This document shows positions 1-5,636 of a DNA stretch of 5,666 bases, one piece after another. The stretch's first letter is position 1; each line of letters begins with the position of its first letter. The stretch is from assembly GCA_942490925.1 (NCBI GenBank), contig CALNYX010000062.1, positions 1-5,666 of the forward strand, in the 5' to 3' direction. Both the position numbers and the translations under genes were made by a program. The stretch comes from CALNYX01 sp942490925 (lineage in GTDB: Bacteria; Chlamydiota; Chlamydiia; Chlamydiales; JAAKFR01). Under the pieces are notes generated by a model, which was not told where the DNA came from, searched no databases, and saw only the letters and a program-made list of their open reading frames with translations.

Positions 1-1
1 G

Positions 2-472
2 AAACTTGTTCACGTAGAATCTGGAGAGTGGCAGGCGTCATGTATGGTAATGCCGTTGTCGAAAGCAGATCCGCAAGGTTATGGTTCAGCGCTTACCTAT
101 GCACGAAGGTATGGGCTTACAACGCTTGTAGGGCTTGTCACAGAACTTGATGACGATGCAGAAGCAGCTATGGGGAGAACTGGAACGACTTTTACTCGCA
201 ATACAAAGTCACCAGCAAGCGAACAACCAAATCAGAATTTAAAAACAAGACAGGGAAGCCCAAAAGCTTCCCTGTCTTCGTATGGTTCGTTACCTAAGCT
301 TGATGGCGTTACGTATCAACATGTTCAAGCTAATGATGGACGTATGTGCATTACAGCATCTGGAAATACAAAGAACAAAAGTTCGATTCTGAAGGAGGTT
401 GGTTTAAAATGGGATAATACCCGAAAATTGTGGTGGAAGTATGCTGATTCTGGCGATGCTCACCTGTCATAA
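2..472 (+). CDS. erf: ERF-family single-strand DNA annealing protein, 5' end outside the window
   Basis: The frame is open from base 2, so the gene begins upstream; the first in-window ATG (44) is internal to the family domain. The visible N-terminal part carries the end of an ERF core: VHVESGEW, then DPQGYGSALTYARRYGL, then an acidic ELDDDAEAA stretch, which is the usual ERF ending. ERF proteins (P22 Erf type) anneal complementary single strands during phage or element recombination. After the core comes a polar Ser/Asn/Gln-rich linker, then a C-terminal block of about 50 residues ending in LKEVGLKWDNTRKLWWK. That block resembles the small KWD...K.WW/WY modules (DUF5710-like) found at the ends of some phage DNA proteins; this is a resemblance only. 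The linker is partly encoded by a 13-bp perfect hairpin. The stop codon overlaps the Shine-Dalgarno sequence of the nuclease gene, so the two are probably translated together. Family call confident; full length unknown. Confidence 0.9.
   Translation, partial: KLVHVESGEWQASCMVMPLSKADPQGYGSALTYARRYGLTTLVGLVTELDDDAEAAMGRTGTTFTRNTKSPASEQPNQNLKTRQGSPKASLSSYGSLPKLDGVTYQHVQANDGRMCITASGNTKNKSSILKEVGLKWDNTRKLWWKYADSGDAHLS
247..278. repeat. 13-bp perfect inverted repeat (terminator-like) inside the ERF coding sequence
   Basis: The arm AAGACAGGGAAGC (247-259) is followed by a 6-base loop and its exact reverse complement (266-278). On the + strand no U-tract follows. On the minus strand the hairpin is followed by TTGTTTTTAAA, the layout of an intrinsic terminator. 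The arms combine the stem motifs of the two other terminators in the window (GGAAGC at 2687 and AGACAGG at 5262). It lies in the low-complexity linker between the ERF core and the C-terminal module. It may stop antisense transcription, slow sense transcription, or be a relic of a fusion joint. Confidence 0.75.
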
Positions 473-480
473 AGGAGGTG
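472..480 (+). promoter_or_regulatory. Strong Shine-Dalgarno sequence for the nuclease gene
   Basis: AAGGAGGTG is an almost perfect anti-SD complement. It starts on the last base of the ERF stop codon. Its core GGAGG (474-478) lies 8 bases before ATG 487, which favours that ATG over GTG 478, because the GTG is itself part of the SD sequence. Confidence 0.85.
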
Positions 481-486
481 TGGCTT

Positions 487-1701
487 ATGGCTGATAGAAT
501 ACAAGCGTTGTTTGCTCAGCTTGTTCGAGGACTACTTCACCATGGCGATTTAGAGTCCAAGAAGCTTCTTGGAGATCGAAGACACTATGTTGGTATGTCT
601 GATGTAGGTAAGGGGGTAGAGTGTATGCGGTCTGCTGTGGCCGGTAAGCTTGGATTGAAAGTACCAATAAAAGGACAAGCTATTGAATCTTGGTATACTC
701 ATGGTAAGCATGATCAAATTTATAACACGCTTTGCAAGCAGCTCATATTGCAACGAGGGCATTGGCTCGAAGCTGGTGTTCTTCCTGCATTAGAAGCAAA
801 CGGTTCAAAGGTATTCCCACAGTTAGAGGTGTCTACAGAGTACAAAGGAGTTCCAATTAAAGTGCATATTGATTTTACGTTGGCATGGGATACTCCTAAA
901 CCAAGCGTGAGGATTTTGGAACTCAAAAGTACTAAACGAGTACCTGATGCGTTGTATACTGCTTATGAAACCCAGTTGTATGGACAGCTGGGTTTTCTAG
1001 TAGATTGTTGGAACCAGCCTGTGTTTGCCATGCGTGATCATTCTGGAGTTTTGCGGTTTGAAAATATGACTTTTCCTGAAGCCGTTCAGTATGAATTTGG
1101 TTTCATTCTGCCTGATGATCCTTTGCTTGTTGATATTGAGGGTTGGGTGTTGTGTCTTGCTATGGATGCTGCAAAAGGTTTTGGTCCTTATAAGGCCAGT
1201 AGCGTGATGCTCAATGTTTGTAAAAAAACAGCAGAGACTATCTGGTTTGGTATGGATGCAGTGCGTTCCGAGAAGATGGATTTAAATGACATAGCTTACT
1301 GTAAGGGGTTTCATCCGCTTTGCGATTATTGTGACCATGCAGATACGTGTCCAAAATTTGAGGCAGAGTTTGTAGATGATCCAGATAGTGATGATCTTCT
1401 TGCAGAGTTACTTGCCCTTAAAGACAAGAAGAAAATGATAGCAGAGAATATTGCTGCAAAAGAGGAGCAGATTAAACGTTATTTTAAGCATCAAGGGTAT
1501 CCTACTGGATCATTAAAAACACGGTATTATCGAGTCATGAAAACGCACTATAAGGGGGCGTCGAGAACCGATTTGCAAAAACTTACCAAACTTTTGAAAA
1601 ATGAGATTTGTGAAGTTAGGGTTGAAAAACTGCTTAATGCTGCAGCAGTTCAAGGAAAGCCTTATGACAGATTGAGCATAGTAAAATTAAAGGGGGAATG
1701 A
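487..1701 (+). CDS. PD-(D/E)XK exonuclease of the RecB/Cas4 type with probable Fe-S cluster
   Basis: A 404-residue protein starting at ATG 487. The nuclease core has Asp129 in VHIDF, Glu145 and Lys147 in the ELKST motif (the D...ExK catalytic signature), and Q163/Y165/Q167 in the following helix (QLYGQ), matching the QxxxY-type motif of RecB-family nucleases. Cys46 in a VGKGVEC-MR context plus Cys279, Cys282 and Cys288 (CDYC-x5-C) reproduce the one-plus-three cysteine layout of the 4Fe-4S cluster in Cas4, AddB and Dna2; the cluster is inferred. A C-terminal tail from about residue 300 is charged and probably coiled coil. Lying directly after an annealing protein, it most likely resects double-strand ends to give the 3' tails the annealase binds, as in Red-type pairs. 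Its TGA overlaps the start region of the ATPase gene. A Cas4 of a CRISPR system is unlikely: there is no array and no other cas gene. Confidence 0.88.
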   Translation: MADRIQALFAQLVRGLLHHGDLESKKLLGDRRHYVGMSDVGKGVECMRSAVAGKLGLKVPIKGQAIESWYTHGKHDQIYNTLCKQLILQRGHWLEAGVLPALEANGSKVFPQLEVSTEYKGVPIKVHIDFTLAWDTPKPSVRILELKSTKRVPDALYTAYETQLYGQLGFLVDCWNQPVFAMRDHSGVLRFENMTFPEAVQYEFGFILPDDPLLVDIEGWVLCLAMDAAKGFGPYKASSVMLNVCKKTAETIWFGMDAVRSEKMDLNDIAYCKGFHPLCDYCDHADTCPKFEAEFVDDPDSDDLLAELLALKDKKKMIAENIAAKEEQIKRYFKHQGYPTGSLKTRYYRVMKTHYKGASRTDLQKLTKLLKNEICEVRVEKLLNAAAVQGKPYDRLSIVKLKGE

Positions 1702-2684
1702 TGAGTGTTGAGCAAGAACTTCATGCACTTAAAGTTGTAGATTTTGATGCGGGGGATGTCTTCAGCGGTAAGAAGTCTGGGCGTGGGATAAAAGGCTTTT
1801 CAGACGTTTCAAGTTTTACGCCTGCGGTGAATTCAAAATACCTGTTTCATGAGTCAATGAGGGACATAGCGGTTTGGTTTATGTCGCCTTCCGACCCTTT
1901 ATATGTCTATGGCCCGTCAGGCTCTGGCAAGACGAGTCTTGTGAAGCAACTGGCTGCGAAATTGAAGTATCCTGTTATGGAAGTTACCGCACATGGAAGG
2001 TTAGAGTTTCCAGATCTTGTAGGTCACCATTCGATTCAGGGTGGTAATATGCAATTTCAGTATGGTCCGTTAGCTTTAGCAATGAAGTATGGGGGGCTTT
2101 TCTTGTTGAATGAGATCGACTTGCTTGATCCTGCTTCGGCAAGTGGTCTGAATGGAGTTCTTGATGGTGAACCTCTTTGCATCCCGGAAAACGGAGGCGA
2201 AGTCATTCACGCACATCCAATGTTCAGGTTTGTTGCTACAGCTAATACCAATGGTGCTACTGATTCGACAGGTCTCTATCAAGGAACCATGCGACAAAAT
2301 TTAGCGTTTATGGATAGGTTCTGGCTGTGTGAAGTTGGGTATCCTGAAAAAGATGCTGAGGTGCGGCTGCTAAAGAATGTTGCAGGTGATCTCCCTGAGT
2401 CTATTCGGGAGTCTATGGTCGAATATGCTAATGAAGTTCGTAGACTCTTTATGGGGCTTAGTGAAAGGCAAAGCTATGGTGAAACAATTGATGTAACCTT
2501 TTCTACAAGGACTTTGATTCGCTGGGTAGACCTTACTGTAAAGTTTCAGCCGTTATCGAAGCAGGGCATACAGCCATTAACGTATGCATTAGACCGTGCC
2601 CTTGGATTTAGGGCAATGCCGGAGACAAGAGCAATGCTCCATGAATTGGCACAACGATTATTTCCACAGTTGGGAGATGGATAA
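1701..2684 (+). CDS. MoxR/CobS-type AAA+ ATPase
   Basis: A 327-residue protein (328 if ATG 1698 is used). Walker A is GPSGSGKTS at about residues 71-79, Walker B is LFLLNEID at about 133-140, sensor 1 is the Asn in VATANTNG near 182, an Arg in MDRF near 206 is a likely arginine finger, and STRTLIRW near 268-275 carries sensor 2. The run from HPMFRFVATANTNG through TGLYQGT to DRF is typical of CobS/CbbQ members of the MoxR branch. These ATPases form hexameric rings and act with a VWA-domain partner (as CobS-CobT, BchI-BchD, RavA-ViaA); here the partner is the VWA gene two positions downstream. The start region overlaps the nuclease stop (ATGATGA), implying coupled translation. The G-rich SD-like run at 1691-1696 is only 1 base from ATG 1698 but 4 from ATG 1701, hence the choice. 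A cobalt-chelatase role is improbable; the substrate here is unknown. Confidence 0.92.
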   Translation: MSVEQELHALKVVDFDAGDVFSGKKSGRGIKGFSDVSSFTPAVNSKYLFHESMRDIAVWFMSPSDPLYVYGPSGSGKTSLVKQLAAKLKYPVMEVTAHGRLEFPDLVGHHSIQGGNMQFQYGPLALAMKYGGLFLLNEIDLLDPASASGLNGVLDGEPLCIPENGGEVIHAHPMFRFVATANTNGATDSTGLYQGTMRQNLAFMDRFWLCEVGYPEKDAEVRLLKNVAGDLPESIRESMVEYANEVRRLFMGLSERQSYGETIDVTFSTRTLIRWVDLTVKFQPLSKQGIQPLTYALDRALGFRAMPETRAMLHELAQRLFPQLGDG

Positions 2685-2686
2685 CT

Positions 2687-2709
2687 GGAAGCTACGGCTT
2701 CCTTTTTTT
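2687..2709 (+). terminator. Intrinsic terminator between the ATPase and DUF3150 genes
   Basis: A 6-bp perfect stem GGAAGC/GCTTCC closes a TACG tetraloop (the stable cUNCGg class) and is followed immediately by seven T residues (2703-2709). It begins 2 bases after the ATPase stop codon. The gap to the next gene is only 41 bases and shows no promoter, so this is probably a partial terminator that sets the ratio of upstream to downstream products or is overridden by antitermination. The reverse strand has no T-run, so it acts in one direction. Confidence 0.85.
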
Positions 2710-2715
2710 ATGCAT

Positions 2716-2720
2716 GGAGG
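2716..2720 (+). promoter_or_regulatory. Shine-Dalgarno sequence for the DUF3150 gene
   Basis: GGAGG lies 5 bases before ATG 2726, just after the terminator T-run. It supports translation from ATG 2726 on transcripts that read through the terminator. Confidence 0.8.
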
Positions 2721-2725
2721 AATAG

Positions 2726-3670
2726 ATGAAAGTACAAACGGACTTGAAAGTCCTTAATGATATTGTCGCATTGCATTTGGACATAAACCTATGGTCAGCC
2801 CGTAAAAAGCTCACTCCAGAGGATTTTGGTGATGCACAGCTTCCGCCAGAGCAACTAGCATCTTTGGGGAGTAAGAAGATATGTGACCCCAAAGAACTAC
2901 GAGTCTTTGGGGCTATAAAAAGTCGTGCTTTTGCTACACTAGATAGAATCGGCGTACGGTTCCTTGGTGGCTGGGCTATTCCTAAGTCTAGAGTAAATGA
3001 AGCAGATGCTGCGCTTGAAGAACTTGATAATGAGTTTCTAAAGGCTAAGCATTCGTTTCTCGACAGATATGATGAAGCCATCAATGAGTGGATATCGAGT
3101 AACCCCGGATGGGAATCTTTGATTGCAGGCTCTCTTGTCAGTGTTGACTATGTAGAACGTAAGCTCGGATTTAATTGGCAAATGTTTTCAGTAGGTGTGA
3201 CAAATAAAACTAGGTCCGATGGTTTTGGTCATGAGGTGCAGGGGCTTGGAAGCGTGCTTTTTTCTGAGATCGCTAAAACTGCCAAAGATGTTTGGAACAA
3301 GAGCTATGCTGGAAAAACAGAAGTAAACAGAAGAGCGTTGTCTTCCATTCGTACCATCTACACTAAACTGTATGGTCTTTCTTTTGTAGAACCTAGAGTT
3401 ACGCCAGTTACAGAGCTTATTGAGTCAGCTTTACTCAAAGTAAAAGGCAAAGGTCCAGTGCTTGGTGTCAATCTTGTTTTGCTGCAAGGGCTTCTTGCGT
3501 TGTTACAGAACCCTGAAGCTGTTCTGGAGCATGGACAACGCATTCTGGAAGGTCAAAGTGTCGTAGGGCTATTGGATGAATTTATAGTTTTGGAAGATGA
3601 AAGCGAAGTTCATGAAGAATTACCTGTTGATGTTGAAGTTCCTCAACTTGATAGTTTTGGTTTGTGGTAG
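2726..3670 (+). CDS. DUF3150-type protein, partner of the AAA+/VWA pair
   Basis: A 314-residue soluble protein without signal peptide or membrane segments. The N-terminal half carries the features I associate with DUF3150: a VALHLDINLWSARKKL opening, LPPEQLASLGSKK near residues 39-51, GVRFLGGWAIP near 76-86, then a helical stretch with LDNEFLKAKHSFLDRYDEAINEW near 100-122 and DYVERKLGF near 141-149. The C-terminal third is less conserved looking and ends in an acidic tail rich in Glu and Asp. The biochemical role is unknown. Family members lie between CobS-like ATPase and VWA genes in phages and integrative elements, so it is inferred to be an adaptor or third subunit. ATG 2726 is fixed by the SD sequence at 2716-2720, and the stop is 7 bases before the VWA start. 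Confidence 0.82.
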   Translation: MKVQTDLKVLNDIVALHLDINLWSARKKLTPEDFGDAQLPPEQLASLGSKKICDPKELRVFGAIKSRAFATLDRIGVRFLGGWAIPKSRVNEADAALEELDNEFLKAKHSFLDRYDEAINEWISSNPGWESLIAGSLVSVDYVERKLGFNWQMFSVGVTNKTRSDGFGHEVQGLGSVLFSEIAKTAKDVWNKSYAGKTEVNRRALSSIRTIYTKLYGLSFVEPRVTPVTELIESALLKVKGKGPVLGVNLVLLQGLLALLQNPEAVLEHGQRILEGQSVVGLLDEFIVLEDESEVHEELPVDVEVPQLDSFGLW

Positions 3671-3677
3671 GTGCAGC

Positions 3678-5214
3678 ATGAAACATAATGCGTTCATGCG
3701 ATGTTTGCCGTTATTAGCGACCTTACTTGGGAGAAAGTACGGTGTTACTGTTCTGGTAGGTGGCACAGAAGCCTATACCGATGGAAGGCATATTCAGTTA
3801 CCAGCGTTACCTGTCGATGGTGATACGGATTTAGTTAATTTGGTAAGGGCGTATGTAGATCATGAAACTGCTCATATTCGGTTTACGGATTTTACTTGTA
3901 TTGATGATAGCGTGACTCCATTTGAAAAGCATGTCTGGAACATTTTGGAAGACTGGCGCGTTGAGAAAAGCTTTACCCAAAGGTATCCTGGTTCCAAACA
4001 CCATTTTCAATGGTTGATTCGGCACTTGTTTCTTTCACAAAGAGCAGAGTTGCCAACTAGTCCAGAAAGTTTGGTGCTCGGATGGCTTTTGTTTGTAGTA
4101 CGAAGCTGGGATGTTCCGGAGCTTAAGATAAGGGTTAAGGACTATGTAGCAGCCCTTGATGGTTTATCTCTTTCTATGCGTAGCCAAATAGAATCCGTGC
4201 TTGAGTCCGCAAGACTAAATTGTCCAGACTCATATGCCGCGCTAGTGTACGCAAAAGAGATTGTAAAGTGTATGTCTAAGCCTGATGAAAGTTCAAAGAA
4301 TCAAATTGACGGGGTGTCAGAAGATATTCCGTTTTCTTATTCTGAGGCTGTAACCCAATTAAAGGCTGTACTTAAGGGCGGAGGTTTGTCAGGCGATACT
4401 GTTTGCTCTGTAGGTGATTATGCTAAGTCTCTATTGCAAGTGCATGGACAGAAACTTCCGACAGGGGCTGTATCAGTAGCCTCTGTAGGTGAATCTGCAG
4501 CAAAGCCTATAGATGTAAATATGATGAAAAGCATTCAGCGAATAACAGCTGGTATGCAGGCTAGGTTCCATGCTTTTATGCAGGCGAAACAGTTAATCCG
4601 TACCGTTTCGGGAAGAAAAGGAAGACTTGAAAGCCGCAATCTATACAAACATGCAATAGGGCGGTCTGACGTATTTGCTCGAAGAAGAGAAGGAGAAACT
4701 GTAGATACTGCTTTTCATATTTTGCTAGATTCATCTGGCTCTATGGGAAATAAGATGTCGCTTGCAACTTCTGCATGTTATGCAGTGGCAAAGGCACTGG
4801 AGGGTAATAATGTAAACGTCGCGGTGACGTCGTTTCCGGCACGCAATAAGTGTAGAGACAGTAGTTCGGCAATAGCGCCGCTCATACGACATGGAGAACG
4901 TGTTCATTCTCGCATGGGAGTCAGTCCCAGGTACAACTCCCATGGCAGAATCATTATGGTGGGTGCTTCAACAGCTTGTCGGCTTAAAGGAAAAGAGAAA
5001 AATTGTATTGATTCTTACTGATGGAGAGCCAGACGATGTGTCTGGAGTAATAGCAGCAATCGCTGCAGGTAAACGTACGGGGATTGAATTTTATGGACTT
5101 GGTATTTGTAGTTCTGAAATTCAAAGCATCTTACCTAGAAATTGTAGGGTTCTTCAGAGTATAGAAGAAGTCCCAAGTGCAATGTTTAAAATGCTTGAAG
5201 GGGTTATGTTGTAA
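3678..5214 (+). CDS. CobT-like HExxH/VWA-domain protein, read in two frames joined by a +1 shift
   Basis: ATG 3678 sits 4 bases after AGGTG and 7 bases after the upstream stop; the in-frame ATG at 3597 would lie inside the DUF3150 gene. The first frame gives 417 residues up to CCC 4926-4928: HETAH at 62-66, a NILEDWRVE block at 88-96 that could supply a third metal ligand, a long helical middle, then a VWA domain beginning with the MIDAS motif DSSGS at 351-355. Read straight on, this frame leaves the family pattern and stops at 5021 (447 residues). The rest of the VWA domain is in the next frame: GTTPMAESLWW at about 418-428 (MIDAS Thr) and LTDGEPDD with Asp448, ending at 5214. Joined after CCC with one base skipped, the product is 511 residues and has the full metal site. 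It likely partners the AAA+ ATPase. It could be recoded, a sequence error or a recent pseudogene. Frame-independent family call is confident. Confidence 0.82.
4913..4944. repeat. 9-bp perfect inverted repeat around the VWA frame change
   Basis: CATGGGAGT (4913-4921) and ACTCCCATG (4936-4944) are exact reverse complements separated by 14 bases, and the loop holds the CCC-AGG-T junction. A competing smaller hairpin is possible, since TGGGA (4915-4919) also pairs with TCCCA at 4925-4929 as well as with the TCCCA at 4938-4942. It lies inside coding sequence and has no T-run, so it is not a terminator. Confidence 0.8.
4926..4932 (+). other. Probable +1 frame-change site in the VWA gene (CCC-AGG-T)
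   Basis: The upstream frame reads CCC (Pro417) then AGG. Skipping one base gives CCC then GGT, leading into GTTPMAESLWW. The second frame is closed by TAG at 4873-4875, so the change must lie between about 4876 and the TTPM motif. Slippage of a Pro-tRNA from CCC to CCA in front of an AGG codon is mechanically reasonable and recalls the CUU-AGG-C shift of yeast Ty1. The exact base is inferred. Confidence 0.55.
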
Positions 5215-5245
5215 ATAGAGTATGAGCTGAATCGTGTTCGTATAG

Positions 5246-5251
5246 TATAAT
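5246..5251 (+). promoter_or_regulatory. Possible -10 box before the terminal gene
   Basis: A perfect TATAAT lies in the gap after the VWA gene, in an AT-rich TATAGTATAAT context. No good -35 box is visible 16-18 bases upstream (the hexamer near 5223-5228 matches poorly). The predicted start near 5258 would be just ahead of the terminator hairpin at 5262, so any transcript would meet a terminator at once. Low confidence. Confidence 0.3.
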
Positions 5252-5261
5252 GCCAAGTTGC

Positions 5262-5289
5262 AGACAGGTGTCATTACCTGTCTTTTTTT
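5262..5289 (+). terminator. Intrinsic terminator after the VWA gene
   Basis: An 8-bp perfect stem AGACAGGT/ACCTGTCT encloses the 6-base loop GTCATT and is followed by six T residues. It begins 47 bases after the VWA stop codon and 59 bases before the small zinc-knuckle gene. It probably ends the recombination operon transcript, with some read-through into the last gene. Confidence 0.88.
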
Positions 5290-5320
5290 ATGTCTAATTT
5301 TTAGGAAAAAGGAATGAATG

Positions 5321-5636
5321 ATGAGTGAGGTATTTCGCTGCCCTCAATGTCATAGCACACAGTGCGTGGCTACAGACTCAAAAGGAGAACAGATTGGTTT
5401 GGTTTCCAGGTGCGTTGCTTGGTGCAGCGTGTGTAACTTGGGGTGTTTTTTCTCCAGCTGCAGGAGCACTTGTTGTAACGTCAATGTTGAGTAGTAAGGT
5501 CGGGCGGTTCGGAACTATGATTAGTGGAATATTCTGTGGTGCAGAAGCAGGAAGAACAATAGGTCGCTGTTATGACCAAGCAGGGAGCAAAAAGTTAACA
5601 TGTCGTGCATGTGGTATGACATTTAGTCCGTTGTAA
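5321..5636 (+). CDS. Small zinc-knuckle/glycine-zipper protein, read in two frames joined by a +1 shift
   Basis: ATG 5321 (or 5318) follows AAGGA at 5309-5313. The first frame encodes MSEVFRCPQCHST, a CxxC knuckle at Cys7/Cys10, and continues to GEQIGLVS before running into a stop at 5492-5494 (57 residues). The second frame, open to 5636, encodes GALLGAACVTWGVFSPAAG and further Gly/Ala-rich hydrophobic segments, ending with a second knuckle, TCRACGMTF. Joined after TCC 5405-5407 with one base skipped, the protein has 104 residues with Cys7/Cys10 and Cys94/Cys97 flanking the hydrophobic centre. The junction gives evenly spaced glycines (GEQIGLVSGALLG), supporting its position. The layout is like small phage or element proteins with a split zinc ribbon around a membrane hairpin, and loosely like LITAF domains; function unknown. 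A GTG start at 5325 in the second frame would lose the N-terminal knuckle and is not favoured. It could also be a broken gene or a sequence error. Confidence 0.7.
5382..5396 (+). promoter_or_regulatory. Internal Shine-Dalgarno plus TTG in the second frame of the zinc-knuckle gene
   Basis: AAGGAG (5382-5387), then 6 bases, then TTG (5394-5396), which is in the downstream frame. If used, it would start an 80-residue protein beginning MVWFPGALLG with the hydrophobic part and the C-terminal CxxC only. The signal is well formed but may be coincidental in a purine-rich stretch. Confidence 0.3.
5405..5411 (+). other. Probable +1 frame-change site in the zinc-knuckle gene (TCC-AGG-T)
   Basis: The upstream frame reads TCC then AGG; skipping one base gives TCC then GGT (Ser-Gly), making a regular glycine zipper. 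The overlap of the two frames (5325-5491) allows other positions, such as the AAAA run at 5380-5383, which would instead give DSKENRLVWFPGALLG. A Ser-tRNA pairs poorly with CCA after slipping, so tRNA slippage is less convincing here than at 4926. Confidence 0.45.

Noticed and set aside
487..1701. Cas4 of a CRISPR-Cas locus
   Set aside because: No repeat array and no cas1, cas2 or effector gene is present; the partner is an ERF annealase.
2692..3084. 130-residue minus-strand ORF opposite the DUF3150 gene
   Set aside because: It is Ser-rich with no recognizable motif and lies opposite a well-supported gene with a good SD sequence; it is an antisense shadow.
3597..3677. Upstream ATG extension of the VWA gene
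   Set aside because: It would overlap the DUF3150 C-terminus out of frame. ATG 3678 has its own SD sequence and begins the family-like sequence.
4922..4935. Invertible DNA segment between the 9-bp repeats as the cause of the frame change
   Set aside because: Inverting the 14-base loop does not change its length, so it cannot restore the frame.
4891..5214. Independent 107-residue gene starting at ATG 4891
   Set aside because: There is no SD sequence, and its content is the second half of a VWA domain whose first half ends just upstream in the other frame.
1701..5214. Cobaltochelatase CobS/CobT of cobalamin synthesis
   Set aside because: The neighbours are recombination genes and DUF3150, with no cobN or other cob genes, so the similarity is at fold level only.
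4926..5411. Reassignment of AGG as a general non-sense or shifting codon
   Set aside because: AGG is read as Arg without a shift at several conserved-looking positions, including in the ERF and VWA proteins themselves.
5325..5636. 103-residue gene from GTG 5325
   Set aside because: Its first 25 or so residues are an out-of-phase reading of the CPQC zinc-knuckle sequence; ATG 5321 in the other frame has the SD sequence and the motif.
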